This document shows positions 18,220 to 26,596 of a stretch of DNA of 63,270 nucleotides, piece by piece. Made by a program: the position numbers and the translations under genes. Source of the DNA: Bacteroidia bacterium (lineage in GTDB: Bacteria > Bacteroidota > Bacteroidia > CAILMK01 > JBBDIG01); the NCBI GenBank assembly GCA_040880525.1, contig JBBDIG010000058.1, positions 1 to 63,270 on the forward strand, read 5' to 3'. A model generated the notes under the pieces. The model was not told the origin of the DNA. It searched no databases and saw only the letters and a list, made by a program, of their open reading frames with translations. Within the stretch, counting starts at the first letter, position 1, and every line of letters starts with the position of its first letter.

Positions 18220-18704
18220 TGGGTAAAGCCACGCTCTTGCTCGGCACCAACTTAGGGGACCGGATGGCGAATATCAGGCAGGCGGAACAGCGCATTGCCA
18301 GGCAGGCAGGACAAATTGTTCTTCAATCTTCGGTGTACGAAACAGCCGCCTGGGGATACCGCAACCAGCCATCATTTCTCAACCAGGTGCTGGTGGTGGA
18401 AACGTCCTTGCCTCCGCAGGAACTGATGAAGGAATTGCTGCTGATCGAAAAGCAGATGGGCCGCAGCCGGACCACGCGCTGGCGGGAGCGCTCCATTGAT
18501 ATTGATATTCTGTTTTATGATGATCTTGTGCTGAACGAAGCGCACCTCGTTATCCCGCATCCTCATTTGCATGAGCGTAATTTCACCCTCGTTCCGCTTC
18601 GTGAAGTGATGCCCGGCTACCTCCATCCGGTGCTGAAAAAAACGGTAAGCCAGCTTGTTGACGAAAGCCGTGATAAATTAGCCGCTGAGATATATCAGCC
18701 TTAG
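18219..18704 (+). CDS. folK: 2-amino-4-hydroxy-6-hydroxymethyldihydropteridine pyrophosphokinase
   Basis: HPPK activates the pterin by pyrophosphate transfer from ATP in folate synthesis. The 161-residue protein has the N-terminal LLLGTNLGDRMANI, the ETAAWGYRNQPSFLNQV substrate loop, RERSIDIDILFYDD (the metal-binding Asp pair) and PHPHLHERNFTLVPL. It overlaps the preceding gene by one base and is followed after three bases by the deoxynucleoside kinase, an arrangement typical of translational coupling. Confidence 0.95.
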   Translation: MGKATLLLGTNLGDRMANIRQAEQRIARQAGQIVLQSSVYETAAWGYRNQPSFLNQVLVVETSLPPQELMKELLLIEKQMGRSRTTRWRERSIDIDILFYDDLVLNEAHLVIPHPHLHERNFTLVPLREVMPGYLHPVLKKTVSQLVDESRDKLAAEIYQP

Positions 18705-18707
18705 AGG

Positions 18708-19340
18708 ATGCAATACAGTTATATAGCCATTGAGGGATGCATAGGTGCAGGAAAAACGAGCCTTGCCACACGGCTTTCAGAGCAGAGGAAGGGGACCCTC
18801 ATCCTGGAGGAATTCTCGGAAAATACTTTTCTTGAGAAATTCTATCAGAACCGCGAGCGTTATGCCTTTCCGCTGGAAGTGAGCTTTCTGGTTGAGCGAT
18901 TCCGCCAATTACAGGTGATGTTGCCGGGAAAGGATTTGTTCGGCCAGATTCATTTCTCTGATTATCTCTTCGACAAGTCGCTGGTATTTGCACAGATCAA
19001 TCTATCAGGCGATCATTACCAGCTATTCAAAAAGCTTTTCGAGTCCTTGCATGGCCAGCTTCCCCGCCCTGATCTCATCATCTACCTTTACAATACCGTA
19101 GAAAACTTGCAGCAGAATATCCGCAAACGCGGCCGCCATTTCGAGACCGGCATACCTGATTCGTATCTGGAAGATCTGCAGCATAGTTATCTCAACTATC
19201 TCAAGAGCCTGCCCAACCACAAAGTGATCCTTGCTGACGTCACGGAAATAGATTTTGTGGCGGATGGCAAAAACTTCCACGCAATAGAAGGGTTACTCCA
19301 GCAGGATTTCTCCGAAGGAATAACCAGGATAAAGCTGTAA
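18708..19340 (+). CDS. Deoxynucleoside kinase
   Basis: It phosphorylates deoxynucleosides for nucleotide salvage. The 210-residue protein opens YIAIEGCIGAGKTSLA, with the P-loop at residues 10-18 (GxxGxGKTS). It continues with the FSDYLFDKSLVFA segment (substrate contact), RPDLIIYL, and a lid region RKRGRHFE. This is the dCK/dGK-like family of small bacterial kinases. Base specificity cannot be read from the sequence. It is the last gene of the 16855-19340 unit. Confidence 0.9.
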   Translation: MQYSYIAIEGCIGAGKTSLATRLSEQRKGTLILEEFSENTFLEKFYQNRERYAFPLEVSFLVERFRQLQVMLPGKDLFGQIHFSDYLFDKSLVFAQINLSGDHYQLFKKLFESLHGQLPRPDLIIYLYNTVENLQQNIRKRGRHFETGIPDSYLEDLQHSYLNYLKSLPNHKVILADVTEIDFVADGKNFHAIEGLLQQDFSEGITRIKL

Positions 19341-19447
19341 AATACGCAGCGTCAAGAGAAATCAGGCATTTGCCCTTCAGCGTCTGGTTCCTTCCAAAGC
19401 CATTTACGGATTTTTCAAACCATCGAATTTCCACCTGGGAATAAATT

Positions 19448-19455
19448 TAACTTTG
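19448..19455 (+). promoter_or_regulatory. Putative -7 box upstream of the aminotransferase-to-C45 gene run
   Basis: TAACTTTG fits TAnnTTTG. It is in the 250-base gap between the deoxynucleoside kinase and the gabT-like gene, leaving a leader of about 130 bases. It is the only promoter-like element seen for the six-gene run. A weak TTTC lies at 19428-19431 with a short spacer. Confidence 0.35.
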
Positions 19456-19590
19456 CGCAAGATCCCATAAACAGGCTTTTCCTTTAACGGTTTTGAGTTA
19501 AATGATTTTTAATAGTCCGCTAAAATATCATTTATCGTAAAGTCAATTTCGGGATCTAAATTTTATTCATATATTAATTTGATTAACAAC

Positions 19591-20898
19591 ATGTTAACAA
19601 AAACCAAAAGCGAAGAATTGCTTGAAAGAAGAAAGGCTGTTGTGGCCAATGGAGTAGGCGTGTTTAATACGGCTACTGCTGCATCAGCGAAGGGAGCGAT
19701 TATTATTGATAGTGACGGGCGTGAACTGATTGACTTTGCCGGGGGCATTGGCGTGGTGAATGCCGGCCATTCTCCTGACGCGGTGGTGGAAGCCATCTAT
19801 GAGCAGGCTAAGAAATTCATTCACACCAGTTTCAATGTAGTAACCTACGAACCCTACATAGCGCTCTGCGAAAAGCTTACACAACTGCTGCCACATGGCG
19901 ATCATACCAAAGCCATGCTGGTGAGTACCGGAGCCGAGGCGGTGGAGAATGCCATAAAAATTGCGCGACAGGCAACAGGCCGGCAGGCTATCATTTCCTT
20001 TACCGGAGCTTTTCATGGCCGCACCATGATGGCCATGACGCTTACTTCAAAAGTGGACTATAAGCTTGACTGCGGGCCTTTTGCACCTGAAGTTTACCGG
20101 CTGCCATTCCCAAACTATTACCGCTACGGAAACGGCCTGACGGAAGAAAAATTCGTGGATCAGGAGCTGAAGCGGATGCATGAATCCATGCGCAATATGG
20201 TAGACCCGAACAATGTGGCTGCCGTTATTATGGAAATTGTCCAGGGCGAAGGCGGCTTTAACATAGCTCCGGCCGGTTACCTGCATGGACTGCGGAAATT
20301 CTGCGATGAATATGGAATCATGCTCATTTTTGATGAAGTACAAACAGGTTTCTGCCGTACGGGCAAGTGGGCGTCTTATATGCACTTCGGGGTAATGCCT
20401 GATATTTCTACCTGGGCCAAATCACTGGGATCGGGGATGCCAATAGCCGCTGTACTGGGCAGGGCTGAGGTAATGGATGCTGCCAAACCAAGCACTATCG
20501 GAGGCACATACATCGGCAATCCCGTTTCATGTGCCGCAGCGCTCGCTACCCTGAAACTGATGGAAGACAACGACCTGAACCAGCGTGGAACCGAAGTGGG
20601 AGAAATTGTACGTGAACGATTTGAACCGATGCAACGCAAACATCCTGAAATTGGCGATGTGCGCGGTTTGGGTGCTATGATGGCGATGGAATTCGTGAAA
20701 GATGGCGATCCACGAAAGCCGGACCATGAGACCTGCTACAAGCTTCTGCTGGCATGTGCTGAACGAGGTCTGATCCTGATAAGTGCAGGAACGCATAAGA
20801 ATGTGATCCGGGTATTGAGTCCTTTGGTAATAACGGATGAACAACTCCATAAAGGACTCGATATAGTGGAAGAGGAACTGGATAAAATTTTAGGCTGA
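19591..20898 (+). CDS. gabT: Class III aminotransferase, 4-aminobutyrate aminotransferase-like
   Basis: The 435-residue PLP enzyme has the fold-I class III features: GGIGVVNAGHSPDAV, STGAEAVENAIKIAR (phosphate loop), FTGAFHGRT, IFDEVQTGFCRTGKW, and the Schiff-base Lys277 in TWAKSLGSGMPIAAV. Overall it looks like GabT, which moves the amino group of GABA (or a related omega-amine) to 2-oxoglutarate. An in-frame TTG exists at 19579; the ATG at 19591 is preferred. It opens a run of six closely spaced genes (57 bases to the next). With the aldehyde dehydrogenase at 16855 it can form a GABA-to-succinate route. Confidence 0.9.
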   Translation: MLTKTKSEELLERRKAVVANGVGVFNTATAASAKGAIIIDSDGRELIDFAGGIGVVNAGHSPDAVVEAIYEQAKKFIHTSFNVVTYEPYIALCEKLTQLLPHGDHTKAMLVSTGAEAVENAIKIARQATGRQAIISFTGAFHGRTMMAMTLTSKVDYKLDCGPFAPEVYRLPFPNYYRYGNGLTEEKFVDQELKRMHESMRNMVDPNNVAAVIMEIVQGEGGFNIAPAGYLHGLRKFCDEYGIMLIFDEVQTGFCRTGKWASYMHFGVMPDISTWAKSLGSGMPIAAVLGRAEVMDAAKPSTIGGTYIGNPVSCAAALATLKLMEDNDLNQRGTEVGEIVRERFEPMQRKHPEIGDVRGLGAMMAMEFVKDGDPRKPDHETCYKLLLACAERGLILISAGTHKNVIRVLSPLVITDEQLHKGLDIVEEELDKILG

Positions 20899-20955
20899 TG
20901 TCCTCTTTTAGTTTTATAATTATTTTATTTACCAAGAAATTTTATTAAAAAATAA

Positions 20956-21897
20956 ATGAAACCATTTTCCATTGCAGGAATTCAAATGCCCGTTTCAGCC
21001 AGCCATAGCAATGTGGCGCTGATGAAACATAATATTGAGGTTACCGTCTCAGTATATCCCTGGGTGCAAATGGTCTTGCTGAGCGAATTGTGCGCCTTCG
21101 GGCCGTTGCTATATCATGCTAAGCCTTTTCCTAATGAGGTGGAAGATGAATTCAGAGAGCTGGCCCGCAAAAACAAGATCTGGTTGATTCCGGGCAGCAT
21201 GTTCCAAAACCGCCATGAGAGGATCTACAATACGGCAACGGTCATCAATCCGGAAGGTGAAATAGTGGGCCGCTACGACAAAATGTTCCCTTTTTATCCT
21301 TATGAAGTGGGCGTAACCGGAGGCACTGAGTTTTTCTTTTTCGATGTGCCGGAGGTAGGCCGTTTCGGACTGACCATCTGCTATGACATGTGGTTCCCTG
21401 AAACCTCCCGGACGCTGGCGGTAAACGGCTGTGATGTGATCCTGCACCCCACACTCACCGGCACAATTGACCGCGATGTGGAACTGGCGCTGGTGCAGGC
21501 TACGGCAGCAACCAATCAATGTTATGTTTTCGATATTAATGGCCTGGGCGATGGAGGCACGGGCCGCTCCATCATTTGCGGACCGGATGGCCGGGTAATT
21601 TACCAGGCGGGCACAGGCCCGGAACAGATCCCCATAGAAATAGACATGGAGCGGGTGAAACGCAGCCGCGAGCACGGTCTGCTCCGCCTGGGCCAGCCGC
21701 TGAAGAGTTTCCGCGACCGCAAGATCCACTTTGATATTTATGAAAGGGGAAAGGAGTATCCGGAACTCCAAAAGCTGGGCGAACTGGAAAAACCTACCAG
21801 GCTGGCTCAAATCAAAAAGATAATGCAGGAACCTTCAGCTATGGATGAAAGCGGCACACGAATAATGCCCGAAGATCTGAGGAATAAAGGATTTTAA
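20956..21897 (+). CDS. Nitrilase-superfamily carbon-nitrogen hydrolase
   Basis: The 313-residue protein has the Glu-Lys-Cys triad of the superfamily: E44 in LLSELCAFG, K109 in GRYDKMFPFYPYE and C142 in LTICYDMWFPETSR. Members hydrolyse amides, nitriles or N-carbamoyl groups. The motif set does not match N-carbamoylputrescine amidase closely and is nearer to the aliphatic amidase/formamidase-like branches, so the substrate is left open. No signal peptide is present. It is 24 bases upstream of the VOC gene. A role in releasing ammonia or cleaving an amide intermediate of this operon is inference. Confidence 0.88.
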   Translation: MKPFSIAGIQMPVSASHSNVALMKHNIEVTVSVYPWVQMVLLSELCAFGPLLYHAKPFPNEVEDEFRELARKNKIWLIPGSMFQNRHERIYNTATVINPEGEIVGRYDKMFPFYPYEVGVTGGTEFFFFDVPEVGRFGLTICYDMWFPETSRTLAVNGCDVILHPTLTGTIDRDVELALVQATAATNQCYVFDINGLGDGGTGRSIICGPDGRVIYQAGTGPEQIPIEIDMERVKRSREHGLLRLGQPLKSFRDRKIHFDIYERGKEYPELQKLGELEKPTRLAQIKKIMQEPSAMDESGTRIMPEDLRNKGF

Positions 21898-21921
21898 TTT
21901 AATTAACCAGCCAATTGCCTG

Positions 21922-22362
21922 ATGAGCAAATACACACCTAAAAAACAATCGGTACCCCATAGCGCTCAACTCAGCGGTTCCGACAGCATACCTGAATATA
22001 AAGATTTCATTACATGGTTTGAAATTCCGGCCAATAACTTTGACCGGGCCTGCAAATTCTATAGTTTCATCTATCAGTTCAAAATGGAAACTTCAGAGAT
22101 GAACGGCCTTACAATGGCTTTTTTCCCTTCTTCCACAGGAATTGGAGGTGCGATAATTAGCGGGACAGGAAGTGTACCCGGAGACAAAGGCCCATTGATC
22201 TACCTTAATGCAGGAAAGGATATGGATGGCATGCTGCAAAGAATTAAAGAAGCCGGGGGCAGCGTGTTAATGGAGAAGACACTGATAAATGAAACGGCCG
22301 GGCATTTTGCCTTATTTGTAGATACAGAAGGCAATAAACTGGCGCTGCACGCAAAACCATAA
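21922..22362 (+). CDS. VOC (glyoxalase/bleomycin-resistance fold) protein
   Basis: A 146-residue single vicinal-oxygen-chelate unit: ITWFEIPANNFDRACKFYSFIYQFKME, then GLTMAFFP, GGAIISGTG, LIYLNAGKDMDGMLQRIKEAGG and HFALFVDTEGNKLALHA. The first 25 residues are polar and probably flexible. VOC proteins of this 'YCII/PhnB-like' branch are often metal-binding enzymes or binding proteins with no defined reaction. It is separated by only two bases from the decarboxylase gene, so its product probably serves the same pathway. Confidence 0.85.
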   Translation: MSKYTPKKQSVPHSAQLSGSDSIPEYKDFITWFEIPANNFDRACKFYSFIYQFKMETSEMNGLTMAFFPSSTGIGGAIISGTGSVPGDKGPLIYLNAGKDMDGMLQRIKEAGGSVLMEKTLINETAGHFALFVDTEGNKLALHAKP

Positions 22363-22364
22363 CT

Positions 22365-25091
22365 ATGACCAGGCGAATCAAAAACAAAGGGTTTAATCAG
22401 GAATATTTTAATGTAGCCCAATTGCGCTCAAGCACCTGGCAACAACTGAAAAAATCAGCGCTCAAGCTAAAGAACAGTGGGGGGAATGATGAACCTGACG
22501 CGGAACGGCAAGTGGAAAGCAGCCTCAAAACCCTGAAGATCCTGGAGCAGTACTGGGCTTTCCCCGGAATTGAAATAATCGAACGCCTCAACCACTTTTA
22601 CAAGAAAGCTGATTACAATGCCCTCTCTCGCGGGGTGAATGAAATATTGCGCAATCTGACCAGTGAGGTTTACAGGTACAGTTCAAAACCGATGATGACG
22701 GACCATGAAAGCCGTAACGATATAGAAAGTAAGGATCCGGAAGAAAATTTACAGCAAAAATATTTTGAGGTGCTGTTTGTGGATGATATTGACCGTGAAG
22801 GGCGTGAAAACCTCAAGCAGGAATTCAAAGACTTGCGGAGTCATAAAGAAGATTTCACTTTTGATACCGTAGTTACCTCCTCCTTCCAGGATGCCCTGAT
22901 CGCCCTCCTCTTCAACAGGAATATACAGGCTGTGGTAGTGCGTTATGGCATTCCATTCCGGTCAAAGAACTCACTCAGCCTGCTGAGGCCGTTTATCAAC
23001 AGCATTAAAGGATTGGATATAGATGAAGAGGTTCAATCAGATTACGGGCCCATATTAGGAAAGCTGGTAAAGAGATTCAGGCAGGAGCTTGACGTCTACT
23101 ACGTTACTGACACCCGGGTTCAGGATCTGCAGGATGATACGCTGCAAGGCTTTAACCGGATCTTTTATCGCACCGAAGATCTGCAGGAGATCCATCTCAG
23201 TATTCAGCAGGGAATTAAAGCACGTTATCACACCCCGTTCTTTTCCGCGCTGGTGGATTACAGCCAAAAGCCAACAGGCGTGTTCCATGCCATGCCGATC
23301 AGCCGTGGCAACTCGGTTTTCAAATCCCACTGGATCCGTGATTTTGGCGAATTCTATGGACGCAACCTTTTCCTGGCTGAGACCTCAGCGACTACCGGTG
23401 GCCTCGATTCTTTGCTGCAACCTACAGGGCCCCTCAAAAAGGCACAGGAGATGGCGTCAAATGCGTATGGCGCCAAGAATACTTTCTTCGTCACCAACGG
23501 TACCTCTACTGCCAATAAAATTGTGGTACAGGCGCTTGCACAACCTGAGGACCTGGTGCTGATTGACCGCGACTGCCATAAATCACATCACTATGCGCTG
23601 GTGCTCTCAGGTGCTTATCCTGTTTACCTTGACAGCTATCCGGTAAAAGAATATTCAATGTATGGCGCTGTTCCACTTGAACATATCAAGAACAAGCTCC
23701 TGGCACTGAAAAAAGCAGGACGACTGGAAAAGGTGCGCATGCTGTTGCTCACCAACTGCACTTTTGATGGGGTGGTATATAACACGCAAAAAGTGATGGA
23801 GGAGATACTGACCATCAAACCGGATATCATTTTTTTATGGGATGAAGCCTGGTTCGCTTTTGCCGCTTTTACCCCGGTTTACAAGCAACGCACGGCCATG
23901 TATGCTGCCCGCGTGCTCAGTGAGAAATACAAGAGCCAGGCATATCGAAAGGCCTACGAGAACGCAGATGACAAAAGCGGAATGCCTGATCCTGACAAAG
24001 TGTGTCTGCGGGTTTATGCCACGCAGTCTACGCATAAAACACTTTCATCGTTGCGGCAAGGCTCAATGATCCACATTTGGGATGAGGAGTTTAAACGGAA
24101 GACCGAAGACTCTTTCCTGGAGGCTTATAAAACCCATACCTCCACTTCGCCCAATTACCAGATCCTCGGTTCGCTGGACATTGGCCGTAGGCAAGTGCAG
24201 TTCGAGGGGTATGAAATGGTGGAGAAGAGCATTGAAACGGCCATGATCCTGCGATCAAAGATCAGTACGCATCCCAAGCTCAATAAATATTTCGAAGTGC
24301 TCACCGTGCAGGATCTGATCCCGGCACAGTTCCGCCATTCAAAAATCACCGAATATTTCAATCCCAAAACAGGGTGGTTTCGTATGGAAGAAGCCTGGAA
24401 AAACGATGAGTTCGTGCTGGATCCTACCAAAATAAATCTGCACATCGGCCGAACAGGCGTGGATGGCGATACTTTTAAAAATAAGTATCTCATGGATCAG
24501 TTTGGAATTCAGATCAATAAGACCTCGCGTAATACGGTGCTTTTTATGACGAATATTGGTACTACCCGGAGTTCGGTAGCTTACCTGCTCAGTGTGCTGC
24601 TAAAAATTTCCAGTCAGCTTGACGAAAGGTTCAAAGCTTTCTCAGGGGAGGAAAAACGTTTGGAAGAAAAGAAGATTCATTCATTGATTGAAGAATGCCC
24701 GCCACTTCCGGACTTCAGCCATTTTCATCATTCCTTCCAGGCGCTGCCGGGAGTTCCGGGAGGTAATTTACGCGAGGCCTACTTTTTATCGTATGATGAT
24801 GAAAACTGCCGCCATATAAAACTGCAGCATTGCCAGAAAGCGCTGAAAGAGGGCCGCGAAATTGTGGCTGCCTCCTTCGTTATTCCCTATCCTCCCGGTT
24901 TCCCCATCCTGGTGCCAGGGCAGGTATTGAGCACCGGTATCCTTGAATTCTTTATTAAACTTGATGTAAAAGAAATACATGGCTACAGGCCTGAAATGGG
25001 TTTAAGAATATTCTCTGACAAGGTGCTGAACAGAAAGAAAACCACCACAACCGCCATGATGTCTCCAGCCGCCAACATCAATAACAGTTAA
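22365..25091 (+). CDS. Orn/Lys/Arg decarboxylase family protein, extended N-terminus
   Basis: This 908-residue PLP enzyme belongs to the fold-I basic amino acid decarboxylases (CadA/AdiA/SpeC). Residues about 124-220 form the receiver-like wing domain (FEVLFVDDIDREGRENL). The catalytic domain has FFVTNGTSTANK, DRDCHKSHHYALVLSGAYPVYL, TNCTFDGVVYN, WDEAWFAFAAF and the PLP lysine K558 in TQSTHKTLSSLRQGSMIH. The C-terminal domain ends at about 890. It is some 150-200 residues longer than E. coli homologues; much of the excess is a helical N-terminal segment of about 120 residues. It would convert arginine, lysine or ornithine to agmatine, cadaverine or putrescine; which one is not decided. Neighbours at 2 and 24 bases show tight coupling. 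Confidence 0.88.
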   Translation: MTRRIKNKGFNQEYFNVAQLRSSTWQQLKKSALKLKNSGGNDEPDAERQVESSLKTLKILEQYWAFPGIEIIERLNHFYKKADYNALSRGVNEILRNLTSEVYRYSSKPMMTDHESRNDIESKDPEENLQQKYFEVLFVDDIDREGRENLKQEFKDLRSHKEDFTFDTVVTSSFQDALIALLFNRNIQAVVVRYGIPFRSKNSLSLLRPFINSIKGLDIDEEVQSDYGPILGKLVKRFRQELDVYYVTDTRVQDLQDDTLQGFNRIFYRTEDLQEIHLSIQQGIKARYHTPFFSALVDYSQKPTGVFHAMPISRGNSVFKSHWIRDFGEFYGRNLFLAETSATTGGLDSLLQPTGPLKKAQEMASNAYGAKNTFFVTNGTSTANKIVVQALAQPEDLVLIDRDCHKSHHYALVLSGAYPVYLDSYPVKEYSMYGAVPLEHIKNKLLALKKAGRLEKVRMLLLTNCTFDGVVYNTQKVMEEILTIKPDIIFLWDEAWFAFAAFTPVYKQRTAMYAARVLSEKYKSQAYRKAYENADDKSGMPDPDKVCLRVYATQSTHKTLSSLRQGSMIHIWDEEFKRKTEDSFLEAYKTHTSTSPNYQILGSLDIGRRQVQFEGYEMVEKSIETAMILRSKISTHPKLNKYFEVLTVQDLIPAQFRHSKITEYFNPKTGWFRMEEAWKNDEFVLDPTKINLHIGRTGVDGDTFKNKYLMDQFGIQINKTSRNTVLFMTNIGTTRSSVAYLLSVLLKISSQLDERFKAFSGEEKRLEEKKIHSLIEECPPLPDFSHFHHSFQALPGVPGGNLREAYFLSYDDENCRHIKLQHCQKALKEGREIVAASFVIPYPPGFPILVPGQVLSTGILEFFIKLDVKEIHGYRPEMGLRIFSDKVLNRKKTTTTAMMSPAANINNS

Positions 25092-25115
25092 TTATTCATT
25101 TCAAAATATTAACCC

Positions 25116-26594
25116 ATGACCAATAATACGCGTAACATCCCGACACTCAAAGGAATCTCAGACATCCGCAGGTTTTTTTATACCAATGAAATTCCGATTT
25201 ACTTCATCAGCGCTACCAACTTCAACCTGTTGGGAGCCGATGAATGGGTGAAAGGGTTTAAGTTCATCTGCTACATAGAGTGTTTTGATGGTAAGCATCC
25301 GAATGTTTTTTCACCCAAGGAAGAATTACCCCATGAGGAATTTCAAAGCATTGAAGACATTAACAATTACCTGCTGGAGCATAAAGAAGTAGTTGATTAT
25401 ATCCGCAAAAGGGGCGATAAAGGAAAAGCGCTTTTCCTCATGTTTAATGACCACACAGAAGAGCTGGCAAAAAGCCTGGGGCTGGAGGTGGCGTTTCCTT
25501 CAGCAGAAATGCGTACCCACATGGATAATAAGGTAAATACCAACCGCATCGCTGAAAAAGCAGGTGTGCCATGTGTACCAAATGTGCTTACCAAAGTAGA
25601 TAGCTACGAACACCTGGGCGAGGTGTCCAAACATCTGGGTACCGATCTCGTGATCCAGACACCGTTTGGTGACTCCGGCCATACTACTTTTTTTATCTCT
25701 GATGAGGAGGAATACAATAAGTATAAGGATGAAATAGAAAGCGAAAGTGAAGTAAAGGTGATGAAGCGGATAAGCTGCTTTGGTTCAGCCATTGAAGCCT
25801 GCGTAACGCAGCACGGAACCATAGTGGCCCCGCTGATGACGGAGCTGGTTGGTTTTAAAGAGCTGACACCCTATAAGGGCGGCTGGTGCGGCAACGAAAT
25901 TTTCCCACAGGCATTCAATGAAACGATCCGGACAAAAGCCCGCGAATACACGCAGTTGTTCGGCAATCAGCTTCGCAAGGAAGGCTACAAAGGCTATTTC
26001 GAACTGGACTTCCTGATTGAAGAAGGAACAGATGAAATATACCTGGGAGAGCTTAATCCGCGGGTAACCGGTGCCAGTTCCATTACCAACCATGCCGTGT
26101 TTGCACTGGCTGATGCACCGTTGTTTATCTTTCATTTGCTCGAATATATGAATCAGCCCTACGAGCTGGATGTAGACGCCATTAATACGCGCTGGTTCAG
26201 CGATATTAATATAGACTCCTGGGGCCAGCTTGTGATCAAGCATACGGAGGATACGGTGGAATATGTAACCCAGGCTCCGCGATCCGGGATTTACCGCATG
26301 GATGAAAACGGCTGCATCTACTTCGACCGGATGGATACCCACCGGAGAGCAGTGGAAAGTGAGCGGGAAGCCTTCTTCCTGCGCATTACCCGCGTGGGCG
26401 ATTATTTTTATGAAGGAGCAGACATAGGAATCCTGGTAATGCGCGGCCGCCTGATGACTGACGATTTCCAACTGCGCGACCGCGCCCAGAGCTGGATACA
26501 CGCGATTAAATCATTGTACAAATCCAAAATTCCCGGCAACGATCCTTATGTGCAGGAAAGGGTGGCTGAAATAGGCGGCTTCAAAATGATGTAG
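25116..26594 (+). CDS. Stand-alone ATP-grasp ligase (biotin-carboxylase-like fold)
   Basis: The 492-residue protein has an ATP-grasp core: a preATP domain to about residue 130, PSAEMRTHMDNKVNTNRIAEKAGVP, a glycine-rich ATP loop near 186 (PFGDSGHTTFFI), and the metal-binding pair E312/N314 in GELNPRVTGASS. There is no biotinyl domain and no carboxyltransferase gene nearby, so acetyl-CoA carboxylase function is unlikely. Stand-alone enzymes of this fold usually join a carboxylate to an amine through an acyl-phosphate. Given the decarboxylase upstream and the amide-cleaving C45 protein two bases downstream, ligation of an amino acid or omega-amino acid to a polyamine is a reasonable but unproven guess. 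Confidence 0.85.
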   Translation: MTNNTRNIPTLKGISDIRRFFYTNEIPIYFISATNFNLLGADEWVKGFKFICYIECFDGKHPNVFSPKEELPHEEFQSIEDINNYLLEHKEVVDYIRKRGDKGKALFLMFNDHTEELAKSLGLEVAFPSAEMRTHMDNKVNTNRIAEKAGVPCVPNVLTKVDSYEHLGEVSKHLGTDLVIQTPFGDSGHTTFFISDEEEYNKYKDEIESESEVKVMKRISCFGSAIEACVTQHGTIVAPLMTELVGFKELTPYKGGWCGNEIFPQAFNETIRTKAREYTQLFGNQLRKEGYKGYFELDFLIEEGTDEIYLGELNPRVTGASSITNHAVFALADAPLFIFHLLEYMNQPYELDVDAINTRWFSDINIDSWGQLVIKHTEDTVEYVTQAPRSGIYRMDENGCIYFDRMDTHRRAVESEREAFFLRITRVGDYFYEGADIGILVMRGRLMTDDFQLRDRAQSWIHAIKSLYKSKIPGNDPYVQERVAEIGGFKMM

Positions 26595-26596
26595 CC

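Noticed and set aside
21109-21810. 233-codon minus-strand frame inside the nitrilase gene
   Set aside because: Antisense to a triad-bearing enzyme, no recognisable domain.
20956-21897. Nitrilase-family protein as N-carbamoylputrescine amidase (AguB)
   Set aside because: The catalytic triad fits, but the sequence around K109 and C142 differs from the AguB pattern I recall, so substrate was left open.
25785-26501. 238-codon minus-strand frame inside the ATP-grasp gene
   Set aside because: Antisense to a conserved gene, no domain recognised.
25116-26594. ATP-grasp protein as biotin carboxylase of acetyl-CoA carboxylase
   Set aside because: There is no biotin carrier domain or gene nearby, and the length and context do not fit.
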